A stretch of 64,000 nucleotides of DNA from Rhododendron vialii (taxonomy: Eukaryota > Streptophyta > Magnoliopsida > Ericales > Ericaceae): contig NC_080569.1 in the NCBI RefSeq assembly GCF_030253575.1, positions 7,172,001 to 7,236,000 on the forward strand. The letters are read 5' to 3'. Under the pieces are notes generated by a model. That model had not been told where the DNA came from, searched no databases, and worked only from the letters and a program-made list of their open reading frames with translations. Within the stretch, counting starts at the first letter, position 1. The number at the start of each line of letters is the position of its first letter. A program made the translations under genes and the position numbers. Below, piece after piece: positions 25,540 through 36,632 of this stretch.

Positions 25540-25741
25540 TTGGCTCACATATATCGAACGGCTCCTCGGTATTGATTGATAGTAGCTGTAGCGTGACAGC
25601 CGCACTATAATGTTAAGCACGACGGATCTGATCGGCCATCTTGGCTCACATATATCGAACGGCTCCTCGGTATTGATTGATAGTAGCTGTAGCGTGACAG
25701 CCGCACTATAATGTTAAGCACGACGGATCTGATCGGCCATC
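25540..25741. repeat. Perfect tandem duplication, 2 x 101 bp, upstream of the Ubl-LRR gene
   Basis: 25540-25640 and 25641-25741 are identical by eye, both starting TTGGCTCACATATATCGAAC and ending GATCGGCCATC. The proximal copy begins 180 bp upstream of the start codon at 25360, so the duplication lies in the promoter region of that minus-strand gene. Confidence 0.95.
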
Positions 25742-26090
25742 TCGATATGTATAGAAAACAATCTCATCTATAAATGAGGATTGTTAATGTTACATGAAAA
25801 TTTTCTATAAAAATGTTCAGGAAAGGAAAATGGATGATTCCGATATACTATCCTTACATTTTCGCATTTATAATAGTTATTTTTGTTCTATTTCCAACGT
25901 TGTACACATTAGTGAGGGTTAAAGAAAAATTATTAGTCAATTAGCAACTAAATAGAATTCGATGATGTCTCTCCCTAAACTTAAACCCAAAATCTCCCCT
26001 TAGAAGCCAAGACACACTAATCGTTCGCAAGTAACTATGTAGACTGTAGTTGTTTGCAATTAAATACAATACTTGAAGTCGTCCATCTTT

Positions 26091-26586
26091 GGGAAATTTT
26101 CAAAATGACACCTGAACTTTGCACCAAATGTTACAAAGACATCTGAACTTAAGTTTATTTCAATTAAACATCTGTACTAACAAAATTCCCAAATTTAGAC
26201 CCCCGCCGTTACATTTCGTCCAAAAAATTGCTGACATGGCATCTTCAACCCGTTTAAGTTGCCCCATTGCACATGTTTCTAACAAGAGACGATGCACCCA
26301 AGCAAAACCCATAGGCAAACTTCATCGTCCGCTGTTGAAAACAGTGCAATGGGGCAACTTAAATAGGTTGAAGATGCCATGTCAGCAATTTTTGGGACGA
26401 AATATAACGGCGGGGGTTTAAATTTTGGGGATTTTGTTAGTACATGTGTTTAATTGAAATAAACTTAAGTTCAGGTGTCTAAATTTTGGAATTTTGTTAG
26501 TATAGGTGTTTAATTGAAATAAACTTAAGTTCAAGTGCCACCGTAATATTTGGTGCAAAGTTCAGGTGCCATTTTGAAATTTTTCC
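26091..26586. mobile_element. Long-inverted-repeat MULE-type MITE, copy A
   Basis: Nearly the whole 496 bp is an inverted repeat. The left arm has GGGAAATTTTCAAAATGACA, TTTCAATTAAACA, CGCCGTTA, TGCTGACATGGCATCTTCAA; the right arm has the reverse complements. The 9-bp flanks TCCATCTTT (26082-26090) and GCCATCTTT (26587-26595) match at 8 of 9, typical of Mutator-like elements. The right arm holds a ~60-bp direct duplication (TTTAATTGAAATAAACTTAA twice). Confidence 0.8.
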
Positions 26587-26989
26587 GCCATCTTTTCCAT
26601 AAATTGACCATGAAATTTAAAATTGGAGGTTCGAGCCATTGGAGCAGCGGTCGACGTCTTATAGTAATCTAACTAACAAATTAATATTATGTTGGATGAA
26701 AAAATTAAAAATCTGAAATCGTACAGAAGGATGGAAAATTCGATTTCATATTAATAACTTGTATTTGGCATTATCAATTCCCAATTACCAACGTTATTCT
26801 TTCCTTCCTTCGGGAATTATCAACCAATTCCAGTGATCAATAAGTATAGACTGTATAGGACCACATGTAAAAAAAAGAGAGTATAGGGCTACACACAAAC
26901 GCTTATACTGTTATACACACACTCACAATAGAGGTGAGCTCCACACACGTTCTGCATGCTTCTGCATTTCCAAGTTAAACAAATACTAA

Positions 26990-27460
26990 GGGGGTGTTTC
27001 CGGTACAGAAAAATTTGTAGATTCTTATTTTGTGATTGAAAAGTTGTTAGGTGTTTTCGGTAGTAAATAAATTATTGAGAAATGTTAAATTGTTTCCGGT
27101 AGTGAAAAAGTTTTTTTGCTGGATATGTGAGTGAAAAAGTTGTTGAGTTTGTAAAAAAAAATTTGTTAGTGAAAACCAATTGATAAAATGCGTTAAATTT
27201 TTAGTAATTTTTTTTAGTGGAAACAATGCCTAATGATAAATAAGTATTTATTTTTTAAGAAGACAATTTCAAGCTCAAAAATCATGTATTTACGCAGATA
27301 ATTTTTCTATCACTATGGATCTTGTTTAATAGATCTCATTGATATATTTAGTACAGTGCAAAAAAATTTGAAAATTTTTATTTATTTATATTATTTTTGA
27401 GTTTAAAAATGTGAAATAAACTGTTTATTTTTTAAAAAAATTTCTGAAATGAGATCGGAA
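26990..27460. mobile_element. MITE-derived DNA, at least two pieces
   Basis: The segment 26990-27230 begins GGGGGTGTTTCCGGTA and ends AGTGGAAACAATGCC between two TAA triplets, suggesting a Harbinger-type element. The adjoining 27235-27460 aligns, in reverse orientation, with the element at 49160-49398 (shared TTTTTTAAGAAG, CAATTTCAAGCTCAAAAAT, ATGGATCTTGTTT, TTTGAGTTTAAAAATGTGAA). The true boundaries are uncertain. Confidence 0.5.
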
Positions 27461-27755
27461 TCACTTTCTAAATTTTTTTCAATCATGCTACTACCACACT
27501 CATTTACACACCCAATCATACACCCACACCACTCACTTATAATATAATAAGGATGGAGCCCATACATACTACATACCCAATGTGCGTGGGGCCACCCTTA
27601 TTTATGAGTGTGGGTATGTGAATGGGTGTGGTGTTAAAATTTTTCAATTTCTTTTTGAGAAGACTGTTTACCAAGACTGTTTACACGTTTGGCTCCTCCC
27701 CTATTTCCGTTCCGTTTCTCCTCAATTTGTTTCCTCTTCAGTCTTCCCCGCATCC

Positions 27756-27762
27756 TATAAAA
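27756..27762 (+). promoter_or_regulatory. TATA box candidate for the glutaredoxin-like gene
   Basis: TATAAAA lies 120 bp upstream of the ATG at 27882. It is followed by a CT-rich leader ending in (CT)n directly before the start codon. Its position argues against the in-frame upstream ATG at 27582. Confidence 0.55.
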
Positions 27763-27881
27763 CTAACCAAACCCACCGCCTCACCGCCTTCACTCCTCCT
27801 CCTTCTTCCCACCCACCGCTTCACCTTTTTCACTCAAAACCCAACACTTACCATCCTCTCTCTCTCTCTCTCTCTCTCCTC

Positions 27882-28616
27882 ATGTGGCTACCGCGTGAAA
27901 ACCCCACCGTCCGCATCCGCACCGCACCTTCAAAAAACTTCACCTGCTCCTCATTCAAAGACATCCAACACCTCTGCTCAGACGACTTCGACTCCCCCCA
28001 ACAACCCCCCCACCTCCCCGACTCACCCCGCGTATCCTCCGTCTTCCGCCGCGTCCGCCTCGTCGACTCGCTCCTCCGCACCTGGTCCACTCGCCTGCCC
28101 ACCCAAACCCAATCTCACCCGTCCATCTCCCTCCCGGTCGCGGAACACCTTATAATCGTCTACCACACGGGCCTCCACGTGGTCCGCTCCACCTTCGAGG
28201 ACTGCCGCGCCGTCCGATCGATCCTGCGCGGGTTCAAGGTCTCGATCGACGAGCGCGACGTCTCCATGGACTCGAAGTTTGTCGACGAGCTGCGGGGCAT
28301 TTTCGGAAGTTACAACAAGGGGAGGGTGAGTTTGCCTAGGGTTTTCATTGGCGGGAGGTACGTCGGCGGCGCGGAGGAGGTCAGGCGGATGCACGAGTCC
28401 GGCGAGCTGAAGAAGCTCGTCAGGGGGTTGCCGGCGGCGGAGCACGGCGCGTGCGAGCTGTGCGGCGGTTACAGATTTATCCTCTGCGACGAGTGCAGCG
28501 GGAGCCACAAGTGCTATTATTCGGAGAAGGGAGGGTTCAGGACGTGCACGGCGTGTAACGAGAACGGCCTGATCAGGTGCCCTTCGTGTTCTTGTGCTGT
28601 ACCCTGTACCGTCTGA
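27882..28616 (+). CDS. Glutaredoxin-like protein with C-terminal four-CxxC domain
   Basis: Intronless, 244 aa, starting MWLPRENPTVRIR. The start is the ATG at 27882 because an in-frame ATG at 27582 lies upstream of the TATA box and adds only low-complexity sequence. After a Ser/Pro-rich N-terminal ~90 residues comes a glutaredoxin fold (~94-190): HLIIVYHTGLHVVRSTFEDC, AVRSILRGFKVSIDERDVSM, VSLPRVFIGGRYVGGAEEV. The redox CPYC/CGFS motif is absent, as usual in this plant subfamily. The tail (~195-240) carries four CxxC pairs (CELC, CDEC, CTAC, CPSC), likely to bind zinc or an iron-sulfur cluster. I recall this architecture from Arabidopsis At5g58530 and At3g28850. True oxidoreductase activity is doubtful without the active-site Cys pair. 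GC content is clearly higher than the surroundings. Confidence 0.92.
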   Translation: MWLPRENPTVRIRTAPSKNFTCSSFKDIQHLCSDDFDSPQQPPHLPDSPRVSSVFRRVRLVDSLLRTWSTRLPTQTQSHPSISLPVAEHLIIVYHTGLHVVRSTFEDCRAVRSILRGFKVSIDERDVSMDSKFVDELRGIFGSYNKGRVSLPRVFIGGRYVGGAEEVRRMHESGELKKLVRGLPAAEHGACELCGGYRFILCDECSGSHKCYYSEKGGFRTCTACNENGLIRCPSCSCAVPCTV

Positions 28617-28794
28617 TTGGTAGGAAAATGTAGTAGTGGTAATGTTGACTAACTGATACGAAGATAGTGAAAAATTATTTGGTGGTCTTGAGGCATATCG
28701 CCACACTGCCCCGACATTCTTATGCGCCACACATTTAGGAAGAGTGCAATAGCAAGTGTATGGACGTTACGAAAATGGACGGTAGACAAGGGCA

Positions 28795-28821
28795 TCGGGG
28801 CACCACGTGATGGTGCCCCGA
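28795..28821. other. Perfect 11-bp hairpin in the 3' region of the glutaredoxin-like gene
   Basis: TCGGGGCACCA (28795-28805) and TGGTGCCCCGA (28811-28821) are perfect complements around the 5-nt loop CGTGA, ~180 bp after the stop codon. It may form an RNA stem in the 3' UTR. Confidence 0.7.
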
Positions 28822-29371
28822 GATCACTGAATAATAGTTACATGAATTGGGTCTTATGTTTCTTTTCTTTTTTGGAATTTGTGAAGGATTTCGTAGGCCT
28901 GTGAGTGTGATTTTCTTAGGATTCGGGGACAGGATAAGCTTAGGAACATATGCACCCATTGGAGTGCTGCCCTATTGTTCATTAAGTTGTTAATTATTGT
29001 CCTGTAAAGTTGTAACGTGGGAATGGATGATCAGAGCCATCACATGCTTGAAAGCTTTTTATTAGCATGGTAGTGACATTGTCAGTTGTCTTAGTGGGAA
29101 TGTATAACTCATCACGTGACCTTTTTCAGGTCTTTTTGACTGTTTACATCTTCACTTGCTTTCTCTTCTTTATTTATTTGCGCCTTTCTTTTAATGTTAT
29201 GGAGTATTATTTGATGCAGCTCAGACGTCGTAGACTAGGATTTTTACAGGAACAGAACAGTTTGAGTGCCTCGACCAAGATTGAAAGCCTAAATCAATTT
29301 GGCTTCCTTTCTCATTTCAAGTGGTTGGCCTTGTTGTAGGCTTAATCACATTTTGCGCAACTTTTCGAACA

Positions 29372-29691
29372 GTTTGTGCTTTTTTGACTTCTCCGGCCAA
29401 ATGGAGATCTCAGAAGTTAACTTGCTTCTTTTGCGCACTTGAATTGGTGTGGTTTGTTCTTTTTTGACTTCTCCGGCCAAATGGAGATCTCAGAAGTACA
29501 CTTGCTTCTTTTGCGCACTTGAATTGGTCTGGTTTGTTCTTTGTTGACTTCTCCAGCCAAATGGAGATTTCAGAAGTAAATTTGCTTCTTTTGCGCACTT
29601 GAATTGGTTTGGTTTGTGCTTTTGTGACTTCTCCGGCGAAATGGAGATCTCAGAAGTACCCTTGCTTCTTTTGCACAATTGAATTGGTGTT
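29372..29691. repeat. Minisatellite, four copies of exactly 80 bp
   Basis: The landmark CTCCRGC occurs at 29391, 29471, 29551 and 29631, a constant 80-bp spacing. Each unit contains ACTTCTCC...GGAG...AGAAGT, a nested dyad able to fold back. Copies differ by only a few bases, except the last, which starts to diverge at its end. Confidence 0.93.
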
Positions 29692-32600
29692 GGATAGGGG
29701 AACGTAATGCTGTGATTCCTAGTGATAAGGCTCCAACTAGGCCATGCCTTTTTCTTCCGTAAAATAGGTTCCGAGCATTTGTAAAATTGTAGCATATTCG
29801 ATGCTTAAGTTGTGTTCATAGTACAAGGAAAACAGGGAAGCAGCCTTGGCTAGGAAGTAAATAAAAGGGTCATTAATGGAGCGCATCCAAAGTCCTCTTT
29901 TGGACTTGATTGGTTTTTGGTGATCGTATTTTGTAGTTATTACGAAATTATATGGTAATATAGGCACAGATGTTAAATATTGGGAAAGTGCAAATGGTAC
30001 TCAAGAGCAGGTTTTTTTTTTGAGGGCTATAAGACTTTTGCAATTCGACATCCTTTACCTGATTTTGTCATTGACCTGGTTCTGAGTAGAGAACTAAATC
30101 TGCATTTTTTGCTCTTATAAGCAAGAATTCATGGAATGCGTACCTTGTATAAATGAAGACGCAGGAGAATTTTTCCATTGTCATCAACCTGATTACGTAA
30201 TTTACGTTTACAAGGCCTTCTGCGTCGACACTGAGAGCGTGCACTTTACTCTGTATATGCATTCGTCTTTCAACTGCTAGTCCTCCATGTGTTCATCCGT
30301 GCTCAAGATTTGAGGGCTAATGCAGCCATTATAGATCTTCCATGGTCCCGATCAAACAAAATTTGTGCTGGTCTGCTTTAGGTAGTGGCCACTGGTATTA
30401 CTTGCAACGTGAAGTATAATTTCGGTTTAGGGAGCATCTGTGACACAAAGATGGCCATGATACATCCCCTCTTACTTTCTCTTCCCACTCGTTATCCCCA
30501 ATATACATGGTTGTTTTCAATATGTACCTTTGTAGCACAGTAGTTGCACCTTCCACCGCCCTTTGAGGGCATGAGCATACCACATCACAGCATAATATTA
30601 ATCTTCAATGAAGTTGGTTCCATCGTAATGATAAGGATACGGGAATTTGTGAGTTTTCTTCTTCGTTTTTTTTTTTTTGGTAAACGTTTTCTTCTTTCGT
30701 TACATCTCTATTGCTGACGATTCATTTGCATTTTCTGGTATCCTTTTTTTTTTCTTTTGATCTGGAATTTTCTGCTTCAATTCTGTACCTCTTCGCTGTG
30801 TACTATTATGACTTGTTACCTTGGTTTTGGTGAAGATGTGCAAGTCCCATCCCCATTTGGAAAGTGTGCTAAATTTGGAAGAGTTTGGAATTGCCTGAAA
30901 TGAAAACTTATCATTCGAAGAGGATGAGGAGCCCTTGGAGTCGTGATTTGATAGTGTAATACATATTGTTCCGGAAGTGAGTAGGGTTATAACTGACCCG
31001 ACTCAAGCCAAATAGTAGTGATTTGAGCTTGGTCTGAAAACAACCGCGATTTAATCAAATAGTTCTCAAGTTGAGCTTGAGCGGCTTGGTTTTTCTTTTT
31101 CCTTTTTTTGAGTTAGGACTTAGGAGCGGGTTGTTCATGCTTGGCATGTGATATAAAGAGGTGCATAGGCTCTGTTTGTAGAACTTGTGTTTTCGCTAAG
31201 TAGAAATGCTTGCTTCCGTTAAACAATATATGTGAGCAAATTTGCACTCGAATATTGGTTGCTTTCAAAGCACTTTTATGGACGCGTGGCTTTGTAAGGG
31301 CGACGGGACAGAAAACCGGGACAACAAAGAGGGAGAGGAACTGAATTCTTCCTTGGTCACATTTCATAGAACATTTTTCAATCCAAATTAAAAGGAAAAA
31401 TAAGTTCAAATATTCTCCCAAAACAGAGAGAAATGCAAAATAAGTTCAATATAATTTCCAAAGGTAATACCCAAATCCCACGATAATCATAAATGAAATT
31501 GTGTCTTCGTGATCTACTTTAAACCTCTCTGTTACCTTTTCGTGGCAATTCAGTGCTTTTGGAACATTGTCCCGTGGTGTCTCGGATATCTCAAACCATA
31601 GTCACGTGTGAAGTTTTTGGTCAGCACATGCGATGTTTAGAATAATGCGAGGACAAATGGACAATCATACAAACAGAATGGGCCGATGGATTTTTGTGAG
31701 GCCCACAGAAATTACGGATAATCCTATCCTACTTGGGTACAGATTCTGCTTGTACACTAGTGGGCCCAGCTATCCACCTTTGATTACATTTGGGCCCAGT
31801 CACGAATATTTTAGGTGCTCAATCATATGTAATGATCCCCCCCAAAAAAAAAAGTCCAATCATGTATTGCAAAAATTATTATTAGGTGCTCCTAGAGCAC
31901 GACTAAATGCCGCTGTAGAGCGGTAGTCGCCCTACAGTTTTTGTCGGCCTCCTCACCAAGTGTATGGATCTCAAAAATGCGTGTGCTGGTTAAGGGTTCT
32001 CAACAGTACGTGGGCATGTGCTCCGTGCATTGGTCCTACTTCTACGTGCCAAACATTTATGCTTGCTCATAGTTTTCTTCGGCCATTTCACATAAAACCG
32101 TGTTTTCAGATGATAATAATCACAAAATCAAGCAAATGATTTTTCATTTCAGTTACGTAGAGAGACAAACACTCCCCTAGGGTGGGGTCACCCCTTATGG
32201 GAATGCGCTTGCAACTGTATACATAATTAGGTGTGACTTCACCGTTACTCTCTTTATAGTAATATGCAACATTTACAAAAGGAGGTCGCAATCTGTCACG
32301 AGATGCAAGTTTTGAGTCAAGAGAATTTGTCGCTTCATAAAAAACGATATGTTGTTTAAATGTAACCGAATGGAGTATATTCTTTGTTGTATTAAATATC
32401 GTGCACTATGCGACCTTCTCAGAAAAAAGTAAAATTCAATTATAATTCAGGTTATCTTTTTGTATGAATGCACAAGCTACCATTTTTCGAGGGATGACTT
32501 TGTCGTTGAAGTACTAAAAATGATACGGACAACAACATACCACTTTTCTCGGGATGACTTTGTCATTGAAGTACTAAAAATGATATCAGCAGTAGGTTTC

Positions 32601-33693
32601 TTGTACTATTGGCAACAACATATACCATTGTTCGTGGGATGACTTTGTTGTTGTAGTTGTACTAGTTTTTTCCTCCACAATTACAATTCCTTTGTGACGG
32701 ATACAACGACCTAATTTTAATGCATGCATGCATTGAGGATCTTAGAAGAAACCTATTCTAAAAGAGGAACCTAGCTAGCTAGATGATGTTATTCAAGCAA
32801 TAATTTCAAAGGCCATGCATCATCTTCTAAAAAAGACCTGAGACAGAGGAAGGGCAGCTTATTACTCTGAATTTTGCTTCAATAATAAAACCTACCTTAG
32901 AAGGGAGAGAAGAAAGGTCACGAGCACGACGCTGTACCTTCAGTCCTAAATGTTTAGGTCACAAATGGAATAGGTCATAAGCCAATTTTCTATTGCTTTT
33001 GGGGGTCCAGCGACCCTTTAATGGTAAGCCAAAGATGCTCCACTCCACCAGAAAACTCCACCTACAAAATTACATGAGTTAAGTTAGATTCGGTCCGTAC
33101 CTAGCCACCATAGCTCCGCTGGGTGGTGGTGGTTGTGGTCGATCGGGACCTCCAAACTCTAATGATGGGACATTGTAGTGATTATTGAGCATTGGTGCCT
33201 CAAATATACAAGTGTTGATGTAGTTATATTTGCGGTATTTGTTCATCTAGCCATATTTCTCGCGAGTTCGTTAAGGGTATTATTGGTGCTTTTGTGGATG
33301 TACGTATAAGACAGTAACATGCGGTATATTCTATGTCAACTTGGATGTATGTTGCTATCAATCTTCTTTCAGTTTGGTAAATCAGGCGTAGTGACTGTGA
33401 ACACTTTGGATGGACCGATGGAGTAAATTTAAATTCTGATAAGATGTTATTTGGCTTTCTTATTTTTTGAATTTGGCCCCGTACTGCGAAACATGTAAAA
33501 CAACTGTTTGAAGGACTATATGAATTAATTCGAGGTGTGCAAGCTCGGCCCACGACACCGCGCATTACCGGAAAGAAAAGGCCATTCCAATGTATTTGAC
33601 TTTGGGTTACATTAGTTACCATGTCCTTGACAGAGTCATGATCGCAAATATATGATGGATTAAACAAACTAAAATACGCCGTAATTAATTTAT
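29692..33693. other. Gene-free DNA
   Basis: AT-rich DNA with small open frames on both strands that overlap one another and look like no family. A minus-strand 147-codon frame at 33224-33667 has no recognisable motif. A ~60-bp tandem repeat occurs at 32478-32660. I see nothing else. Confidence 0.6.
32478..32660. repeat. Imperfect ~60-bp tandem repeat, 2-3 copies
   Basis: TACCATTTTTCGAGGGATGA at 32478 recurs as TACCACTTTTCTCGGGATGA at 32538 and as TACCATTGTTCGTGGGATGA at 32623. The first two copies share GAAGTACTAAAAATGATA at their ends. Confidence 0.85.
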
Positions 33694-34494
33694 GGAAATT
33701 TTTTAAAATGTCACTTGAACTTTCATTGCAATGTCACAGAAATACCTAAACTTTATTTTATTTCAATTAAACACTTAGACTTACAAAATCCCCAAAATAA
33801 GGCACCTGTCGTTAGCCTCCATCCATTCCATTCACAAAATTGCTGATGTGGCACACTTCACCCATTAAGTGGGCCCATTTCACATGTTAGGAAGCAAATA
33901 AAATGCACACAATCATAACCCAACACTACCCTACTTCACTTTTTTTCACCTTTTAATTGTGCGCACAATCAAAACTCCACGGATCAACAAAAAAAAAAAA
34001 TCAAAACCCCACAAACCTCCAATCTAGTCCCCTTCATTAGACCAGTTGAAGAAGTTCCCACCGCCACTGATGAGGTTTTTTATGAGCAATTTCGGTGGTC
34101 GAAGCAGAGGCAAATCGCGTTCCAGCCCAATGTTCAGAATCAAGGATTGTTGAAGAAATTGAACTGAATTTGGGAGAAATTGTGGATTCGGTTGATGGGA
34201 AAGCAGAGGAAATTAGGAGGGTTCAAGAAGTGGAAGCGACGATGGATCTAGCGCATTGAATGGGTGGGGTTTTGATTGTGTGCATGTCTTTTACTTCCTA
34301 ACATATAAAATGGGGCTAGTTAATGGGTGATGTGTGCCACATCAGCAATTTTGTTGACGGAATGGATGGAGGCTAACGGCAGGTGCCTCATTTTGGAGAT
34401 TTTGTAAGTTCAGGTGTTTAATTGAAATAAAATAAAGTCTATGTGTTTCGGTGACGTTGGAGTAAAAGTTTAGGTGTCATTTTGAAATTTTTTC
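33694..34494. mobile_element. Long-inverted-repeat MULE-type MITE, copy B, with coding-like core
   Basis: Same family as 26091-26586: arms share TTTCAATTAAACA, AAATTGCTGATGTGGCA, CATTTTGAAATTTTTTC. The flanks end in AATTTAT on both sides (7 of 9 match). Arms are ~210 bp. The ~380-bp core (33930-34290) is not palindromic and carries a 58-codon open frame ending at 34260 that may be captured gene sequence. Confidence 0.75.
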
Positions 34495-34634
34495 GAAATT
34501 TATTATACTCGGTTAAATTAGTCCCCATTTCCTTTTCAGTTCTTTGAATTTGCAGATCGAAGCATACATTAATTGACATAGGAAATCATCATCTGAAGAC
34601 GATTCATTTTATATTTTTTTGCAACTAAATACTA

Positions 34635-34866
34635 CTCCCTCCGTCCCTATTTAATTGTCCACTACGATTTTGCGTGCATTTTTAACTGCTTATATCTCTC
34701 AACGTATATTGCTAAAAATATGAAATATGGATCTTGTTTGAAAGATCTCAATTTTTTTTATTAAACAATGATTTCAAAAACATAAAACAGAATATACGTC
34801 AAGAGATATAAACCGTTGAAAATGTAAACAAAATCGTAGTGGACAATTAAATAGGGACGGATGGAG
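34635..34866. mobile_element. Stowaway (Tc1/Mariner) MITE
   Basis: CTCCCTCCGTCCCTATTTAA at the left pairs with TTAAATAGGGACGGATGGAG at the right (one mismatch). Both ends are flanked by TA (34633-34634, 34867-34868). Length is 232 bp. Terminal motif and TA duplication are diagnostic of Stowaway. Confidence 0.95.
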
Positions 34867-35152
34867 TAATTTTCTTCAGGAATCCAATATGAAAATATAG
34901 CCTCAACGGTGCACGTTAGTTGATCCAGACGCGAATCATAAAAGACGTTTCAGCACGCGGTTATTGTATCTTCGGATTTACAATTCCAAGGGTAAGTAAG
35001 GATCATCATCGTCATTTTGCTTAATTGTCTATCATAATCTTCTAACCAGTCCATTCGAGCTTACTATTGAATCACATAAAATAAGGTAACCCTACATGTT
35101 ATGTTATCCCTAGAACTTCCTTCATTAGTTGACTCTCTAATTCATTCGATCG

Positions 35153-35274
<122 letters not shown>

Positions 35275-36340
35275 GACTAAATCAAGCCTCACATGTATCA
35301 TTTGAAGATCTATTGGATCCTTGATAAAAGTAAATTCTAATTGCCCGGGTATACTTGAACAGGTATCTCACCCAAATATAAATCTTTATTCTCACTTAAT
35401 TTTTCTAGCTTTTTTTTTTAATACTTTGAGGAACCTAAAGTATAAAGATTACTGGATATTGGCCTGCTGATCAAGATTAGTCAAACGGTTGGGAATTAAA
35501 CATCCAATTACCAGCTAATTACGCGTGTTATTCTATCAGTAGATCGAGTCATACTTTGTTTAGTTAATTCAACAAAATGCAGTCCAATAAAGAAATTATG
35601 AAAAGAGCAAATTCAAGAGAGGGAAAAGTATTTACTATATTTTTAGATCTTTTTTTTTCTTCTTTTCTTAGAACAATGTGTTTTTTTTTTTTTTGGTCGC
35701 TAGTCGACGGAGAGAAGTGCATTTTCTTTTCTTTTTGATCATAGAAAAACGCTTTGTTTGGTTCCCATTTCAGAAATATTCCTCTTCAAAACCGTCAATT
35801 GCTTCGTATCCGATGGACATTGTAATGAAAGAATCGATCCTCACGTTGATTCAATTTGGAGACCCAAAATTCAATTTGATCTCCTCTTACATCATGCTTA
35901 TTCGATTACGACTCACCTTTTTCCCCCTCAATTTTATATTGATATTTTATTTACTTTCACCACCACTAACAGATCCTCTAGAAAAATTTAAGAAAAAGAG
36001 AGAGAAAAAAACATGGGAAAGCATAAAAAAGTTGGACAAGGTCCATCGATCAAGAGAAAAAAGATTAAAAAAAATGTATATTTTTTCGATCAACAGCTAT
36101 CTTTGTTCTTCTCATCTCTTTCTCTAAGCTTCCAAAGAAGACAAGAAAAGACTGTTTAAAAAAAAAAAAAGACAAGAAAAAACTGTTTAAAAAAAAAAAA
36201 GACAAGAATTTTTTTTTTTTTTTGTCGTGTTTTCTGTACTACTCCATTTCTTTCAGCAAGTTCTAAACTCAGATGATGTGCCATTATAAAGGGATGCAAA
36301 AATATGAGTCCATGATTCAGTGCTAGCGCTTATTTGCGCC

Positions 36341-36632
36341 AATGAGTAATTTTCGTGATCATGAGTAATTCTTTGGGCCATGAGTAATTTTTCGCGGCCA
36401 AGTGTAATTTTTTGTGGCCATGAGTAATTATTTGCGGTTATGAGTAATTCTTCGCGGCAATGAGTAATTATGTAATTATTTGTGGCTATGAGTAATTTTT
36501 CGTGGCCATGAGTAATTCTCTGCGGCCATGAGTAATTCTCTGCCGCCAGGAATAATTCTTTGCAGCCATGAGTAATTCTCTGCCGCCAAAATTAATTCTT
36601 TGCTGCCATGAGTAATTCTTCGTGGTTACGTA
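36341..36632. repeat. Minisatellite with ~20-bp unit
   Basis: About 14 degenerate copies of a unit near GGCCATGAGTAATTCTTTGC. Unit length varies from 20 to 22 and one copy is partly deleted. Copies are adjacent with no spacers, so it is not CRISPR-like. Confidence 0.92.

Noticed and set aside
27622..28155. 177-codon plus-strand frame overlapping the glutaredoxin-like gene
   Set aside because: Low-complexity Pro/Ser/Thr sequence in another frame of the leader and N-terminal region.
28023..28730. 235-codon open frame on the minus strand
   Set aside because: It is antisense to the glutaredoxin-like gene, whose sense frame has clear domains and CxxC pairs. The antisense frame is open because of GC-rich codon usage.
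33224..33667. 147-codon minus-strand frame
   Set aside because: No family motif on either strand; it may be a decayed transposon, but I cannot support that.
35678..36127. 149-codon plus-strand frame in AT-rich DNA
   Set aside because: Phe/Lys/Ile-rich, bordered by homopolymers, overlapping other frames; likely chance.
36341..36632. Regular repeats considered as a CRISPR array
   Set aside because: Units are adjacent without unique spacers and the genome is a plant's; it is a minisatellite.
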